Source: Eumeta japonica (lineage: Eukaryota; Arthropoda; Insecta; Lepidoptera; Psychidae). From it: a DNA stretch of 64,000 nt. The stretch spans positions 62,001 to 126,000 of the forward strand of contig BGZK01000885.1 in NCBI GenBank assembly GCA_005406025.1, in the 5' to 3' direction. Each line of letters begins with the position of its first letter. Within the stretch, counting starts at the first letter, position 1. The notes below the pieces were generated by a model. It was not told the origin of the DNA. It made no database searches and saw only the letters and a list, made by a program, of their open reading frames with translations. Below, piece by piece: positions 29,001-42,975 of the stretch. Both the position numbers and the translations under genes were made by a program.

Positions 29001-31370
29001 CAAACGGGAGTAGGAACTGTGCAACTAGGGTTCCGTACTAAAATTGTAAATTGTAGAAATTGAAAGATTTTGATATAAATATTGTGCATTTATTAATATC
29101 GTACCTTGAAACATTAAATGGTTGTATATGATATAAATCTTTTGGGTCATTACAAATATATTAAAAAATATATATGAATCGTATGTTTGTTTTGTTAATA
29201 TTTCTTATTTTTTCAATATAGTGACCCATAAACATTTCTATTAAGACGATGTTTTTTTTTTTGTTTTTCTGAACACAATGTAAGGCTACTATTTTATGTC
29301 ATGTTTATATTTTATTATCTCGAACCTGTTTTGAGTTATCGCCAGCTGTATATGCCTGTTCCGATTTTTAGCTTACAGTTAGAAAAACCTAAAAGCTGTG
29401 ACATTCGTGTAGGCAAATACGGAAGTTACGATAGAAGAAAAGTACTTACTCAGCTATTAAAAGTGAGGTAACAAGTTAAAGCGGATTTACTTGTGCTTGT
29501 ATAAAAAGCAACTAATCGCTTCACTGCAATGCATTTCTAAAGCTTCGTACACAACTCACCATCTTTGAGGACGGCGCATATATAGGCTTGCAACGCAATG
29601 CACGATCCTGCTACATGAATTCTATTGACCTTAAGTTAAATTCTACACGTGAAACTCGCCGGTAATGTTGCATAAGAACACTAAATTAATTCATATTTTC
29701 TTGGCTCGCTTTCGTTGATCGCAATTGTGCTTTATATACATTTATATATATAGATAAAGTACTCCTAATTCATTTAATATAAGCAAATTCGTGTTATTCG
29801 TAAGCGTTATAAGCAATGTAAAATATGACACGTCTAAGGCCGACAACTTGTTATCGGCGCAGAACTGGGTTAACGTATTTCTTTAGTAAAAAAAAATAAT
29901 ATCTAATCTGACACACTTGACAACGTTATTACTAATATTGTATTCGTTGAAATATATTCGGTGCAATTTCCAATGATCTTTTAACCGATTACGATGAAAC
30001 TGCGCTTATGGAGTTGAGAAACCGGAAAGATGATATAGACTAGAGTTTAAATCAGTTGTTCGATAAAGGTGAGGAAAAGTAGTTTGACAGAATCTATATG
30101 AATGCATCTATACGAATCTACCTAATAGGTGATTTTATTTTTATACATTTTCAAGTAGTTACGTTAAGTACAAACTTCATAAGTAAATGTACTTTTATTT
30201 TGTAATGTCATTCCGGCTTGTCTATAAAGAAATTAATTAAAATAGATAATAAAAAAAAACAGTAATTAAAAAAACAGATAGGTGCGAGTTGAATTCGCGT
30301 GTAGAAGGTTTTATGTACAAACCTATGTATAATATTATTCGTATTCAACAATATATTGGTGTATGAATAATTTGCGATTTTTAGTTCGTGATTTATATAA
30401 CGAAATAACAGGACACTCGTGCGCACCACTTTTTACGAGCCCCGAATATTTTTCATTTAGGTCTCGTCGCGGCTACTCATACTCTATCTTGAGTGAAGTA
30501 CTTCGGAACCATATATATCCTACAATTGTTGAACAGCCTATTGATTCGTTTGCAGTGACAAATAAAATTGGTAACAAGTTTTGAATGATATATACACGAA
30601 AGTGAAGCTATATAAAACTGTTTGATTGATGATTTTAAATCCTATACACTACAGTAAGCTAGCATGCACAAATAACATCCTGAAGTTAGTGTTAGTTAGT
30701 GTCCATCTACTTGCGCAGAATTGAAGACCCGTGTCAATAGACACTCAGTATCCTGCACACTTACTTGTAAATTTAAAATGGATGTATTTAAATAAATAAT
30801 ATAAACAGAAGATATATTAGATTGAAACAAAATAAGGGAATTTGTAAAAGATTGCGTAATAAAAAATCAAGTCTTCAGTTGTATATTAAAAAAACATAGC
30901 TATCGGATCTGTGCACAAAGTACATATTCGCAAATATAATTTGATAAAGCTTAAAATTTTACTAAGCAATCCTTATTTATGACCATCTCGGAAACTACCC
31001 TAAGCTTTTCAAGTTTATTTATATATATTACACCCGGAAAAATGATATAAAAAAAAAACTTAAACGTTGTTTATTTAGCACTATTTCGTAGCATTTTCAG
31101 TTAATTACATTAATGTTATGTCATTGCTTATGTACAACAAATGGCATTATATGATATAAATTTCAGATGGCACCGTTTAAATACAACACCCGTATAAATT
31201 TTACAATCTAAACATTTATTTTTGGAAATAGATATGAGCAATTTTTCCCGCGGAAAGTTCTCGGCAAAGTAAAAAGAGCGAAGCTCGCCGAATCTATTAT
31301 TTGTCGAGCGAATATTTTGTGCGACTTTTAATATTATTCGGCACACGATCTCTAGCCGTCCTTTACAAGC
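26021..31370. other. Gene-poor region with CpG-rich patches
   Basis: No exon is recognised. CpG-richer patches at about 26400-26500, 26600-26870, 27570-27760 and 27830-28000 stand out from the AT-rich background and could be regulatory elements or distal promoters. The patch at 27570-27760 ends in a CTATATATTTATAAG TATA-like run. Frames in these patches show no domain. Confidence 0.4.
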
Positions 31371-31773
31371 GGACAGACTGACGGCGCACGCACATACCTA
31401 TTTAAATTGGTCGCGTGTGACGCGAACGTCCGCAGAACGGCGTGCGCGCGACCCGCTCCGGCCCGTTAAGGCTTCAGTCCTAGATCGGTTTATATCGCTT
31501 AAATCCGCTACCCGATAATGGTACGCTACAGTTACTCCGTCGTGACGATGCCGAATTAATTTCTTTCTATGAGAAAATGGCTCACAAGGTTGTAGTCTGT
31601 CAGGTTTCCTCCATATTATTTCTATTTTACATCGAGGATTTCGACCCTCGAGCCCTCCTGGTATTCGACTACCGATGCTAGAACAATGCTCAGAACCGAT
31701 CGGCCCACCGTCGATCAAATGGTGGCGTATTCGAATTCTGACAACGGGAGATCGGTCAATTGAGTTTTTTAAC
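31371..31773. other. CpG-rich patch
   Basis: A GC-rich stretch with GACGCGAACGTCCGCAGAAC and CGACCCGCTCCGGCCCG. It is open on the minus strand across 31398-31796 but shows no recognisable protein. It borders a MITE copy and may be a promoter, an enhancer or part of a larger element. Confidence 0.3.
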
Positions 31774-31945
31774 TTACAGTACAACGCACTAAGCACTGCC
31801 GCTCTGAATTGCCTGCGAACGGTGCAATGCGCGAGTTCGACGCTTCCCGACCGTTCCTCCTTCTGCCCAGCATTCCTATTTTACGTAATTGCGACGCTAT
31901 CGTGACTAACTTCACGGCGGCGGAGTTTCGTGCGTTGTACTGTAA
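31774..31945 (-). mobile_element. MITE with TTACAGTACAACGCAC terminal repeats, copy 2
   Basis: Perfect 16-bp inverted ends: TTACAGTACAACGCAC at the left and GTGCGTTGTACTGTAA at the right. The interior is the reverse complement of the copy at 12064-12226, with shared phrases GTGAAGTTAGTCACGA, AGCGTCGCAA and CACCGTTCGCAGGCAATT. The better-preserved ends suggest this copy is younger. Confidence 0.7.
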
Positions 31946-34330
31946 GTCAAAACAGATCACGAGCTCCGTCGGTGCCGTACTACGTTACTACGAAGGCAGT
32001 CTATGACACCGCTTTCCCCGCCTCTAACCGCAAAGTCCCTCGATTTGGATGGATACGCCTCTACAGTGGGACGAACAAAACCTGATACAACAATTCACCA
32101 CAGTTTGTGGTCGTGTTGTATTTAATGAATGTTTATATATTGGCTATATAATTTTGAAATTCCTAATATTTCCGATATCAGATAAATTTTATCTTGTATC
32201 TATATTCTATATATATGATTAGAAACATGGTTCAATAAATCGGAACACTTGTTAATAACATTGTACTTTTTTATTTGGTAAAAAAGCAGTTGTAAATTAA
32301 TTAAATATAACAAGTTATGAAAGTCATGTATTATCTCTGTAAGTTTTAAAAAGATGTTATCAATAAAAAAATGCTTACTTACTACACTGGTTAGTGAATA
32401 ATATACATTATACAAAAAACTTAAATCGCGTGCAGAAGGTACGAAACGACCTTTTTCAAATTTCATGGTCATCACTTAGGCCAACCAAACATCACAAGAG
32501 TTTAAGAAACTCAACATTTGACGTTATTGATCTTTCAATTTTATAATGGTTTCTTCAATATAGTGGTTAATGACACGAACGTCTAAAAATAAAATAATGC
32601 TCCCGATACAGACAAACGCGGTACCTACAAAACCGGCGCCGACTCTAATCTCAAATGATCTTCACCAGATAAAATCGAGCCTCAACCAAAACGGTTGCGC
32701 AATCGTTTTTTCGCACTCGACAACCAGTTGTCACATTAGATGTAATCGGTGTGGTCACACCGGTCAATGGGTATACTCGCTCCTACCGTCTAGTGTCACG
32801 TTCTTGAAGTCTTCTATACTCAGAAGATCATCTTAAGCAGTACCGTTTTTTCGTTCCTAAGATATGTCCTAGCTTTTTTTTATATAATATAGACAATACT
32901 ATAAAAAAACTATTGACTATAGACAATAGCCAATAGTTTTTTTTAAATGGACAATTTTGAGTTAAAGGGTAACCATGTTTTAAAGCTTCATTATGATTAA
33001 TTAATGTTTCTCCCTTTCGGATTATAACATAGAAAAATTAACTCTTATCTACAGATTCTGCTACATATCTATATAGAATAAATTACTTTTTGTATATCTC
33101 CCCACCTCGCCTTCAATCCCGATTCTAATTGCGATCCCGGATATCGCCCCGGGCTGATTAAATTCCTTTTCTACATCGATTTCAAATTCCTACATTGCGC
33201 CGATTTCGACCTCACTTCACGCTTCAGTCGACCCTTTATATTTTTACATTCAACAGATATTCGACGTTCCTTTTCATTGTAAACTTTATAAGATTTGTTA
33301 CTTTATATCATTATTGGCATCGTTTTTTTTTTGTTACCCCACAACATGACCATCCATATATTTATTTCAGATTCGGTATCTGGAATCTTAATCCCCCCAC
33401 ACTGCCCCGGCGCAGAATTGCCAGGTGGCTATGCATTACGGTGAAACACGGAACAAGTGGTTTAATTTGATTTAAATGAAAAACTTAATTGGTTCATTCA
33501 TTTCAAGGATGAAATCTGTTACTTTCTAACTCGAAAGTCACGCGCTGACCTTCAAGATTCAGCGTGTTAAAACTTATGTAATATAAATTAAAAATATATA
33601 AAAAGTCGTATCAGTACGAAATTTAATATTTCAGATTCCATTTCAAGTAAATATTTATATATGCTTCATAATGATACTTGTTCGCTCCATAGTACATGTA
33701 CACATGAGCCAGTTTATTCTTTGAACACCTGTGCAATATGATCAAATTACAGAGGTATGTGGCCTTTACCAAAATTATGAAAATGGTGTGAAATTTGGAG
33801 ACCTACAGAAATAGTTAAATTATTCGTTAGTTCAAAATTTTATGAACGTTCGATTTATATGTAGTTTTTTTGAACATTAATTATTCAATTAGTATCCAAC
33901 TCACAATTTCTTCGACATATATAGCTCTAGGATGAAAATTCTTGAGAATTCGGATACCAAAAATACGTAGATGTTTACTTTTCACAAGACAACGTTTCGT
34001 TGGTATTTATTTCCAACTCGTTCAGGTGATCTATGATCAGGTGACTTTTAAAACGTAAACATCTATATCTTTTTGTTAACCAGGTTCCCAAGAATTTTTA
34101 TCGCATATATAAACACAGATCAGACACAGCATATAGATATATAGCTCTATATGAAAGTTATATAATATGTATATATATATTTCAAACTCTATAAAAAGCC
34201 TTCAAAAATTATGATTATAAAAAAGATTATTTTGTGATAAAAAGTAACAAATTATTAAGAAAAAATTCGACTTCAGTATTTACCGCGAAAAACTTTAACA
34301 GACATAATTTTACACGGGTTATAAGTATTT
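31946..34330. other. AT-rich DNA without recognised genes
   Basis: Contains an AAAAAAACTATTG / CAATAGTTTTTTT inverted repeat (about 32903-32943) and a C-rich degenerate stretch at 33100-33240. Frames at 32570-32836 and 33195-33470 have no domain. Confidence 0.45.
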
Positions 34331-34475
34331 TTTGGGTTTCGTAACCAAAGGATGTCAACGGAATCGCAGTACATTTTTTGTCCGTTCGCCCGTCTGTCTA
34401 TCTGTCTGACTTTAAAGGGCTGTATTTTTGAATCGTACTAGGTATCCAGTTTTCGGACAATGTGTCGGACAATAT
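34331..34475 (+). repeat. Fragment of 'GGGTTCCGT' repeat
   Basis: GGGTTTCGTAACCAAAGG, then GTCCGTTCGCCCGTCTGTCT, then GGGCTGTATTTTTGAATCGT. The order of the phrases is that of the lepidopteran dispersed repeat also seen near 45391, in diverged form. Confidence 0.5.
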
Positions 34476-37400
34476 GACGGGTATCCTAACTCATTATAAA
34501 AACCTAAAGATAAAAATTGGGGAAAACACATAAAAAGATGATTTTACAATGTTTTTTTCATTTTACTTTATCGCAAAATCGATTGTACATGTAAGTCAAA
34601 CTTGATATCATTTGTCAAAATATGAGTCTAGCTTGAGCTAAGGATCCGAGGAGCTGAATGAAAAACATATTTTTTAATTATTATGTAACAGCAATATATT
34701 ATGTGATGATACACAACCTTCGTTGCATAAATCGCACTTTGCCGATGTTTTAAACTATTGAACTATCGTCTATCAAGTAAAAAAATCTTGTGTAAAATCT
34801 TGTTTAAATTGCAACACAATGATTAATTTGTGAACGCGCGGTCTCGATGAGAATTATTGCCTCTTACGTTTCGTGTTACGTGAACATGTCGAGAGATTCA
34901 CTTTTGAACTCGAAGGTACGTCTAACTCTTATAACTGTTGTTCAATACGGTACACCGAGTAACCCGATACACATATTATGTAATTTCAGCTAATCATGTA
35001 TAATACAAGATGTCTTAGACTGATACGAGGAATTGAAGACATTCAAGGCGTTACTTCATTATCTATTCTATGAAAATATACGATTATCGAATCTGATAGT
35101 GATTTCAGAAATTGACAGCACCATAAGCAAAAGCTTCTATCTAGCCATCGAGCAAATAAAGACACGTCTGTCATTCCGTTTTCACCTCCGCACGCTAATT
35201 GCCGGAGGCCACACACTCGCTTTCCTTTACGGCGCAGCCGCGGGTGTGCGTGTATGGAGGCTTTTACTTGAATCGCAATTAGTTTCCAAGTAACATGTTA
35301 TTTCCTCGAATTATTATTGCTTATTTGTAGGCACGAACGTGTAGTTTCTGTGTATTGTGTAATAAACGCGAGTGTCTTTTATAAATTACCATGCGTAATA
35401 AATCAAATAAATCTTTTGCGAAGGCTATGCTTTTCCGACTATATTTTTTTGTTTCCCACGTGATTTAAGCGCGCAAGGGCAATGCATTATATCATAAATA
35501 AGTGATACAAAAAAAAAAGGTAATAAATTGGAAAGAGCAATTGATTACCAAATTTATAAGCGTATTAAGTAACAATTTTAGGGTTCGTACAGGCGAACGT
35601 CATTTTTTGCAGTTAAAATGAACATCATACGTCGCTTGGCTCCCTTCATAGTTGCTTGTTGTCATCAACGTCGACGCTCGTCGACAACTTGTCGTATCTA
35701 GTACAAGAGTCAGTGCTAAAATGTCGAATAAGAAGCACTATTATTGCTTTTGCTTCGATGACGAAAAACGAGCAAAGAATAGCGCGCGCAACATCATATA
35801 CACTTGATAGAAGTGAGACTTCTTGTACCTAGAATCATCGTTACTATTAAAATTTTTAAGTTTAATTTTTTTTTAAACCCACTTACGTAATAACTCTTTA
35901 TACCTATAATCAAACAATAACAAGGCACAAACGTAAAAAACGTAAATAATCACAAAACACTATAATATATAAATATAAATTACGCAACACGTGGTATATC
36001 TCAACTCTTCTCATAGATGTAAGCTGCAGATGTACGTGTCCGACGTGTACATCTACAACGCGCGCATGTACGACAGTACTTTCCCCATCGCTTTGTATCA
36101 TTGTATGTGTTGCTCTCTTTATATCCACTCTCGTGACGTCGAAATATATAGCTCTCTTTCTCCCTTTCATTACGTTATATCTTTCTTCTTTTTTATGTAA
36201 TGAAATACGCCTAAACGTGATGCGTCCTTAAAATTTCACTGCCGGTCCTCGTATGATTATCGATAATCGTATCGTCCCTTAACAATTCCACGTCGAAAAT
36301 CGTACAGTAATCGTATTCTAGTCACTGCAACTTTTATATTTATAATACCATTACAAAGGTATTAAAAAAATTGATGTTACAGTGTTCTTTGTCTGTTTTC
36401 CTTTCGCGCGTTGTTCGCCAGGCCTGAAAGCTAACAGCTGTCGTTAATGTCGAAAATCGTACGTCAACGGCCGCCGATAAAAACGACGTCGTCTCAGCCC
36501 TAGTCGCGAAATGCAATACAGAACTTTGTCGAACGTGGCTACGGAACTCCCCGTTATACGTGGACAAAACGCACTTGACTTCTTATTGAGTGCGTTTGCA
36601 TATAATATTAGGAATTAATGTAATCGAGAATAAATAAAATATTTTATGCGTTTCTCAGCCACATCCGTTCGAAATCCCACTCGGAGACGTCCGGCAGATG
36701 CGAGAAAGCGACGCAAACAACAAAACAAACGTACTTTCGCGTTTGTAATAATATTGCGATTTGTCAATACCGAAGCGTGTTTGTATGTTGATACGGTCGT
36801 TCGTTCTTCAACGGACAATCACTGAACGGATTTTAAATAAGCTCTCGCTTATGTAATCTGTTAGGATCGAAATAAGGTACTTAATAGCGTATTGAATAAG
36901 TTCTTATATTTCAGAGACGAACCGAATGAATGTATATGTTTATAATTTCATTTGATTTTCACTTTCAGATGATACCACAATGTATTTATGTCTAAATGCC
37001 ATCCGAAAAATTATATTCGCGTACAAGAAAGGAGGGGGAAATACATATGACACGCGATTGAATGACAAATAAGACAAAGAAGGGGCTATATTCTAACACG
37101 ACGTTCGGATGTCGTACATATTTAGTTTTCCACCTATTGTGGATTTTCTCAGTCAAAAAATTTATTACTTGATGTCATCAATTTTCGTGTTTTCATTAAC
37201 TAGCATCATATAAAAGTATGTAGATATTTAAATCATCTAAATATGCATAATCAAGTATTATCAAAATAAAAATGATTATATTTATTATAAATAAATATGT
37301 GTAATTGACAATTGTAAATAATCGGTCATTTGTGGAGGACGGTTGTTTCTGTGATATGATATTTGCTAAGTTCAGACGAATGTGATGTAACGTGACGAAT

Positions 37401-37527
37401 GGATCCAATGTGTTCAAAGGGATCAAATTTTCTGTATTTTATGGACGGATTTTAAATTCAACATTCGCATTAACGTACTCTTAGTTGAAAAAAAAGACCA
37501 CCGAACAAGTTCGAATAATACTCGCAC
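34476..37527. other. Gene-poor DNA with several CpG-rich patches
   Basis: CpG-rich patches lie at about 35180-35260, 35620-35700, 36000-36080 and 36400-36560. The last contains a hairpin with arms AAACGCACT / AGTGCGTTT (about 36568-36598). No coding exon is supported. Confidence 0.4.
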
Positions 37528-38045
37528 TCCAAGGGTTCCGTATATGCTTAATTGACATTTACTGACTTTTTTCCAAGATTTTTGATAAAATTGGAACTCT
37601 TGAAATTTTATAGCGATTCTCTCATACATCCGTCCATATCATGGTCCACGCTCCAACTGCGGATGAAGTTTGGAATGCTAGGAACACTGTTTTTTCAAGT
37701 GATATAACAACAAATTAAGAATTTTCGAATTTTTCCCTTTATTTATGCTGTGAGATCCTCGTTCTTGCCAAATTTCATGGTTGTAGGTCAATGGGTAGTA
37801 CCCTGTAGGTTTTGATTTACATGCGAGCAGATATCAAAATATAAGGTATAAATGGCTGTACTTTGTTATTGCTTTGACTTAGAACCAAATGTTGTTATAG
37901 ATCGTACGGATCGCAGACGTAAGGATTGGATATTAATTTCTACTCAATTCCTCCATGCGTTCCGAAGGAAAAGGGTATTGACCGATAGACAGACAGATAA
38001 CAGAGTGACCTTATAGGGGTTCTGGTGAAGTACGGAACCCTAAAA
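37528..38045 (-). repeat. Lepidopteran dispersed repeat, near full length
   Basis: Bounded by GGGTTCCGTATATGC at the left and TACGGAACCCTAAAA at the right. It contains TTGCCAAATTTCATGGTTGT, GGTCAATGGGTAGTACCCTG and GATAGACAGACAGATAACAG in the order familiar from dispersed lepidopteran repeats. No coding frame is seen. Confidence 0.6.
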
Positions 38046-38198
38046 CGTATTTTGATTAAGCCCACCCGTCACCCGAGCGCCTACAGCGTGTAATGGGAGC
38101 GAGGACTTGATATGAACAACCAAACGACCGCCCACTCTTTGAGCGACTGTGAAAAAAATTCTAACGAATGTTATTAAATTTATAAATATATAGATTAA

Positions 38199-38235
38199 AC
38201 ACACACACACACACACGTGTGTGTGTGTTTGTGTG
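38199..38235. repeat. (AC)n(GT)n palindromic microsatellite
   Basis: Nine AC units run directly into nine GT units, making a self-complementary tract at the 3' tail of the adjacent SINE. Confidence 0.85.
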
Positions 38236-38530
38236 ATGTGTGAAAATGAAAATGTCTTCGGACATACACCCAACACCATCTGGTCCCAAACCAACCAACG
38301 AGGCTTGTACTATCGGCGCCAGATAATTGATATAGTACATATATACTTTTTTTTCTGTAAACATGTACATATGTTCCATAGAAATACCCAGGATCAAAAC
38401 AAACTTTAATTTTTAATCAAATAAATGTTTTGTGCGGGAATTAAACCCACGTCTGCAGCGAAGCAGGTTGATCACTAACAACTGTACAAGATCAAGCAGT
38501 CAGCTGTGCACGCTTGTGAACTGTTTTCTT
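38236..38530 (-). mobile_element. tRNA-derived SINE
   Basis: Read on the minus strand, the head has an RNA polymerase III B-box-like GTGGGTTTAATTCCCGC (complement at 38433-38449), with an A-box-like TAGTGATCAACCTG about 20 bases before it. The body continues with GGGTATTTCTATGGAACATA, GTACAAGCCTCGTTGGTTGG and TGGTGTTGGGTGTATGTCCG, phrases resembling lepidopteran SINE bodies. It ends in a TG-repeat tail. Confidence 0.65.
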
Positions 38531-38539
38531 TTCCTATAT

Positions 38540-41500
38540 TAATGCTATATATCCATTAATAATGCACTGCTATTAATTATTTAACTTTTATTAGAACGAT
38601 GTTTGGTTTGTGTTGACTGTACATTTTAGTTTTTTAATTGTGATTATTCATTGCGACAATATAAAAATATTGTGAAGGCTGTTTGGACAATATTATCCAT
38701 ATTATATATTCTTTTACACACATATCTGGATGTGTATACATATACACAAACACACTTCACACAACAACGAGTGTATTAAGTTTTTGGTGATTTTGGCGTC
38801 GCACACTAAGTTTAATTTACAAACGTCGGTGTAAATCAAAAAAAAAATATTAAAACAAAATCAATGTCTGGGAGGAACTGCAAATCAATCGATTTTACGT
38901 ATGTTCTTTTTGAACCGAAACCGTGACCGAAATTGTATCGTAACGTATAATTTAACCGGTGCACGAAGCGATTAACGTTAATCGATTTTTTTTTTCGTTA
39001 ATTAAATTAACCGGATCATCGTTAGGCGTTAGTGCGTTACGCGTCGGTTGTTACGTAAGGTGGCGTTACGAAGTCTTGCGTCGCCAGCCTAGCTCTGCGC
39101 CACGGATTCGTTCGTTAAATTATATCTATGGAGATGTTTAACGTCAATTTACGGCCAAGCGTGTTAAGAGCATCGGCGTAAGTGAATTGCTTGAATTCCT
39201 TACTTATTATAAATACTGTGTCAAACACATCCGAAAAGTATACAAGCTGAAAATGCATGCAATATGATAGAGATCGTTTTAGCTAACTTTGGTTTATAAC
39301 TTTATACATCGACTTAAGAATTCCTTTTAGCAGGTTTTTAATTTAATTTAGTCTTAATAGCAAAATCTGTACAACCTTTTGTTACGTTCTCTCCGTCTCT
39401 ACTAATATTTAGAGTGTTGTTTTATTTCTTATATTCAAATATATCGATTCTTTTGATAGCAGTAACGGGTTTGAAATCACGGACGAATCAAATAATGATT
39501 CGAAACTTAAATCAAATTAAAGCTCGGAGGACATTAAGCCGTCTGTCGCGGATGCTATTACACCTTTGGTAACGACGGTCATGAGCAGTCTCTGATCCGT
39601 ATTTGACCATAGTGGTAAATCTCTCTCCAGAAATAAGAGTATTATGGAAGGATTAATTTCAATTTTCTGGAGGTGTAAGTTTGCTTTATCACAATAAACA
39701 AATAAATAAGAAAACTAAGAGTTTTCGACGTATAATTAAAAATTAATGGTAAAATATAATTCGAAATCATTTTCGTGTAATCGTAAAAAAATTAACTATC
39801 CCATTACATTTACGGCACGAGACCGTATCGTGTGTTTTTGTTCCAATTCGAGTAATTCCGAACCGATGGTGAATGCGTGGTAAATACATTTTAACTTAAT
39901 AAAAACTCTATATTTTCGTTTGTTTACCAAATAATAATATTAACAATAATAAATATATCAGCCCCTTCAACAAGTTATAAACAATAAGGAAAAATATAAA
40001 TAGTTTAAAACGAATTAAACCTTTCAAGCCAAAATGATAATTCAAATATGATTGATGGTAGAGCGGTGCCAATTATCAACCTGTATGATGTAACATCTCT
40101 AACACATCATATTTTACGGCCAAATGCACACAATAGATGTACGTTTTATTATTGTGTATTAACTAAAACTTTAATCAAAACTTAATTTTCTGTTTTATTC
40201 ATTAAATATTAAAGACCCGGTACTGACTTACGGATCCTCGTATAGAAAATTAAATAAAACAAAGGAAACGAATAACTAATACAATAGAAAACAGAGCCCT
40301 CGAATCGACTAACAAAGTAAAAGACAAACGAACAATCACGAAATTTCTCATACTGTTACAAACCAACAGCCAGCAATGTTAATGTATTAATGTGTAAACG
40401 CTAAAGATTGTGAGTAACTTAAGGGGACATTAACATTCGTCGCTCGTGACTCAGGCGAAATAATGTGACATAATTTTATAACTATCAGTCGCTATTAGCA
40501 TACAATAATCAGTTGAGTTTATTATTTATTAACAACTTGGCATATTGTAATCGGAATGTATTGTTTATTTATTAGATGAACTCGCTTGCACTTTTGGTAT
40601 GAAAAATATTATCCCAGAATTTATAATGACTACAGCAAAACAATTACACAGAACATTATTTGTATACTATTATTTTTGGTTTATTATTTTTATTATATAT
40701 TTTTATAAAAACATTGAATGTTTTAACTAAATGTTAGAATTATGAAATGTATATATACCTGTTTAAAAAATTATTTCTTAATGAGAATAAAATGACACTT
40801 ATGTACTTTTTTTTAAATTTAATCCTACACAACATTATAGTTTGAATTACCAGAGCCACACAACCATAAAGAATTCATTGAATTGAATCCGCTAATGTCC
40901 ATAGATATTTGTCTTCTAAACATTCGGAAATTGTACAATACCCTTTTCTTCCTTACTTGCGTTAGTAATTGCATTTAAAATGTTTTTTATAATTAAAATG
41001 GCTGTAATGTAATATAAAAACTATGTAAATGTAAATGGAAGGTAAAAACAAAACTTATAAAATAACAAATTCATACATAGACAAGTACCTACAATTATTG
41101 TTAATTATAGACAATTTCTCTGTGAGCATTCGAATACTATTTTACTGAGTAATTGTTTAATAATGCTCTAAAATTTATCTAAGGGCAAATCTTTTATATC
41201 CACCGGGACACTATTGAACATGCGCACATGCTCTTAAATTAATTTGCCACTTCGCACAATCGACTAACATGGACACACAGTTTATTTTTATTACTGATAT
41301 TGAGTTTATGTCCACAACTATTTTGTTTTAAATACTTTTATTTTTTAAAGTAAATTAATCAGTTATAAAAAAATCGAGACTTTCTACGGGCAATGTTAAA
41401 ATTGCAAAGAAATTTTAAAATCGTCTACATTAAATGGGCTTTTAGACACTTTTAAACGAGTTCTTTAAAGTTGTTAGACGAAAGTTGTCTTTACTTAAAC

Positions 41501-42975
41501 GTTGTATTATGCATTCAAGTGATATTGTGGAACTTTCTATTTTCACAAGTTTTACCCGCATATCACCGTCATATTTATATGCAAGTAATAACTTTTTATG
41601 TAATATAACTTAACGATGTTACTTATTAAGTTGTAAGTTAATCTTTATTTAAGTTCAGTGATAGCAGACCCTCGTGTAAAAAAGGAGACGGGAATCCAAT
41701 GCCAGCCCGGCGTGAGTGAGCGCTTTTGTCGTTAGATGAATCTATACACTACAACAGATTAAAATACATACTAATTTGATTTTAGTAGTGAAGGAAAATT
41801 TTGTAGGGAACGTGCATGCGTTTCGTGAAAGATTCGTTGAATATTTTGTAGTGAAACTTCTTTAAGCCAGGCTTTGGGAGTGACTGATACCTTTTTTGGG
41901 ATGTGACGGAAGTGATGTTCAAAAATTTTATATTTCCTTGCGCAGTTTCCGTATTTGTAATTTGAATTTCTAATTTGTTGCAAAATACAAATATTCAAAT
42001 TCAAATCGGCAGGTATTCAAAAACAGCAACTTCATAAATATGTAAACCCTAATACATTTATTAATTTATACCGGTACATAATATTAATGATCTATATTTG
42101 GTTGCTACGGGACAAGCATTTTATTTTCAACTAATTGTCGCCACGATTGCATACACGTAGAATTTATTGTTAAAATCAACTAATTTTACGTGAATCCATT
42201 TTGATAAAATAAAACTATATTGCCTCAAACTGATTTGAAATTACCTGCGAAAACTTTGTTTAGTAGTTTGGGATATTAGTGTGTTCAAACGGTCAAATCT
42301 TTTAAAAATATTGTATTCTGTAACATCAGCGCAATCAGTTTTTCGTTTTTGCCAAATATTTTCAGTGTACAGATAGAACAGTTCTACAGTTTTATTACTT
42401 TTAAAGATAACAAAGTATAAGTCTGAAACTAAAGATCGATTCGGATTATAATTTATTCAATCTCAAAAAAATAGATACACCAACAGTGATGTTTTGCTTC
42501 TTAATTCTCGTTATATTAACACTAAAAAGTCGCTGGAACGCAATTCGGCCATGCATGCAGATCTAAACAACGATTTTAAGTCCGAAAGGGAATCGAACAT
42601 AGAACCTTTCGCGTCAGAAGCGACGAAGCCACACGCCCCTTGTAGCAAGCGGCGGTCGACACACCGACACGGGCCACCTCGTTGTCGGTGACAAAACCGG
42701 AACTTTTCCGAAGTCGTCGTCGTTTTTCCGGCGCTTGAGCGGGAAAGTCGTCCGGAACAGCGAAGTCTTTTCGGACCGCATCACACATGTTAATGGCAAT
42801 GCGCTTCATCGCACGCGCAGTGAAAGTGATCGCATTACGTATAGCTATCTTCGAGCCGGGTCCATTTCGAAGCGGGTAGAGTTGAGTGAATGTATCGCAT
42901 GCAATTACACATAAATATAGACACGGTTAAGATGTATTACATTAAAATTGATTTCGTTTATGAATTGATATATTA
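38540..42975. other. AT-rich gene-poor DNA
   Basis: No exon is supported. A GC-rich patch at 42620-42830 is open on the minus strand (77 and 61 codons) but shows no domain. Confidence 0.45.
38969..38984. promoter_or_regulatory. 16-bp perfect palindrome CGATTAACGTTAATCG
   Basis: A perfect dyad with two TTAA/TAAT-type half sites, which could bind homeodomain-class dimers. It lies in a patch rich in CGTTA words (38935-39140). The function is speculative. Confidence 0.25.

Noticed and set aside
31398..31796. 132-codon minus frame
   Set aside because: It runs through a CpG-rich patch into a MITE terminus, with no domain or conserved motif visible.
35991..36080. Coding-looking stretch QMYVSDVYIYNARMYD after a CTGCAG acceptor-like site
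   Set aside because: The DNA is a near-palindrome (GATGTAC...GTACATC) that explains the repeated Tyr/Val codons, and no donor follows.
42576..42809. Minus-strand frames of 77 and 61 codons in a GC-rich patch
   Set aside because: Two overlapping frames are open by composition, and neither shows a recognisable domain or exon borders.
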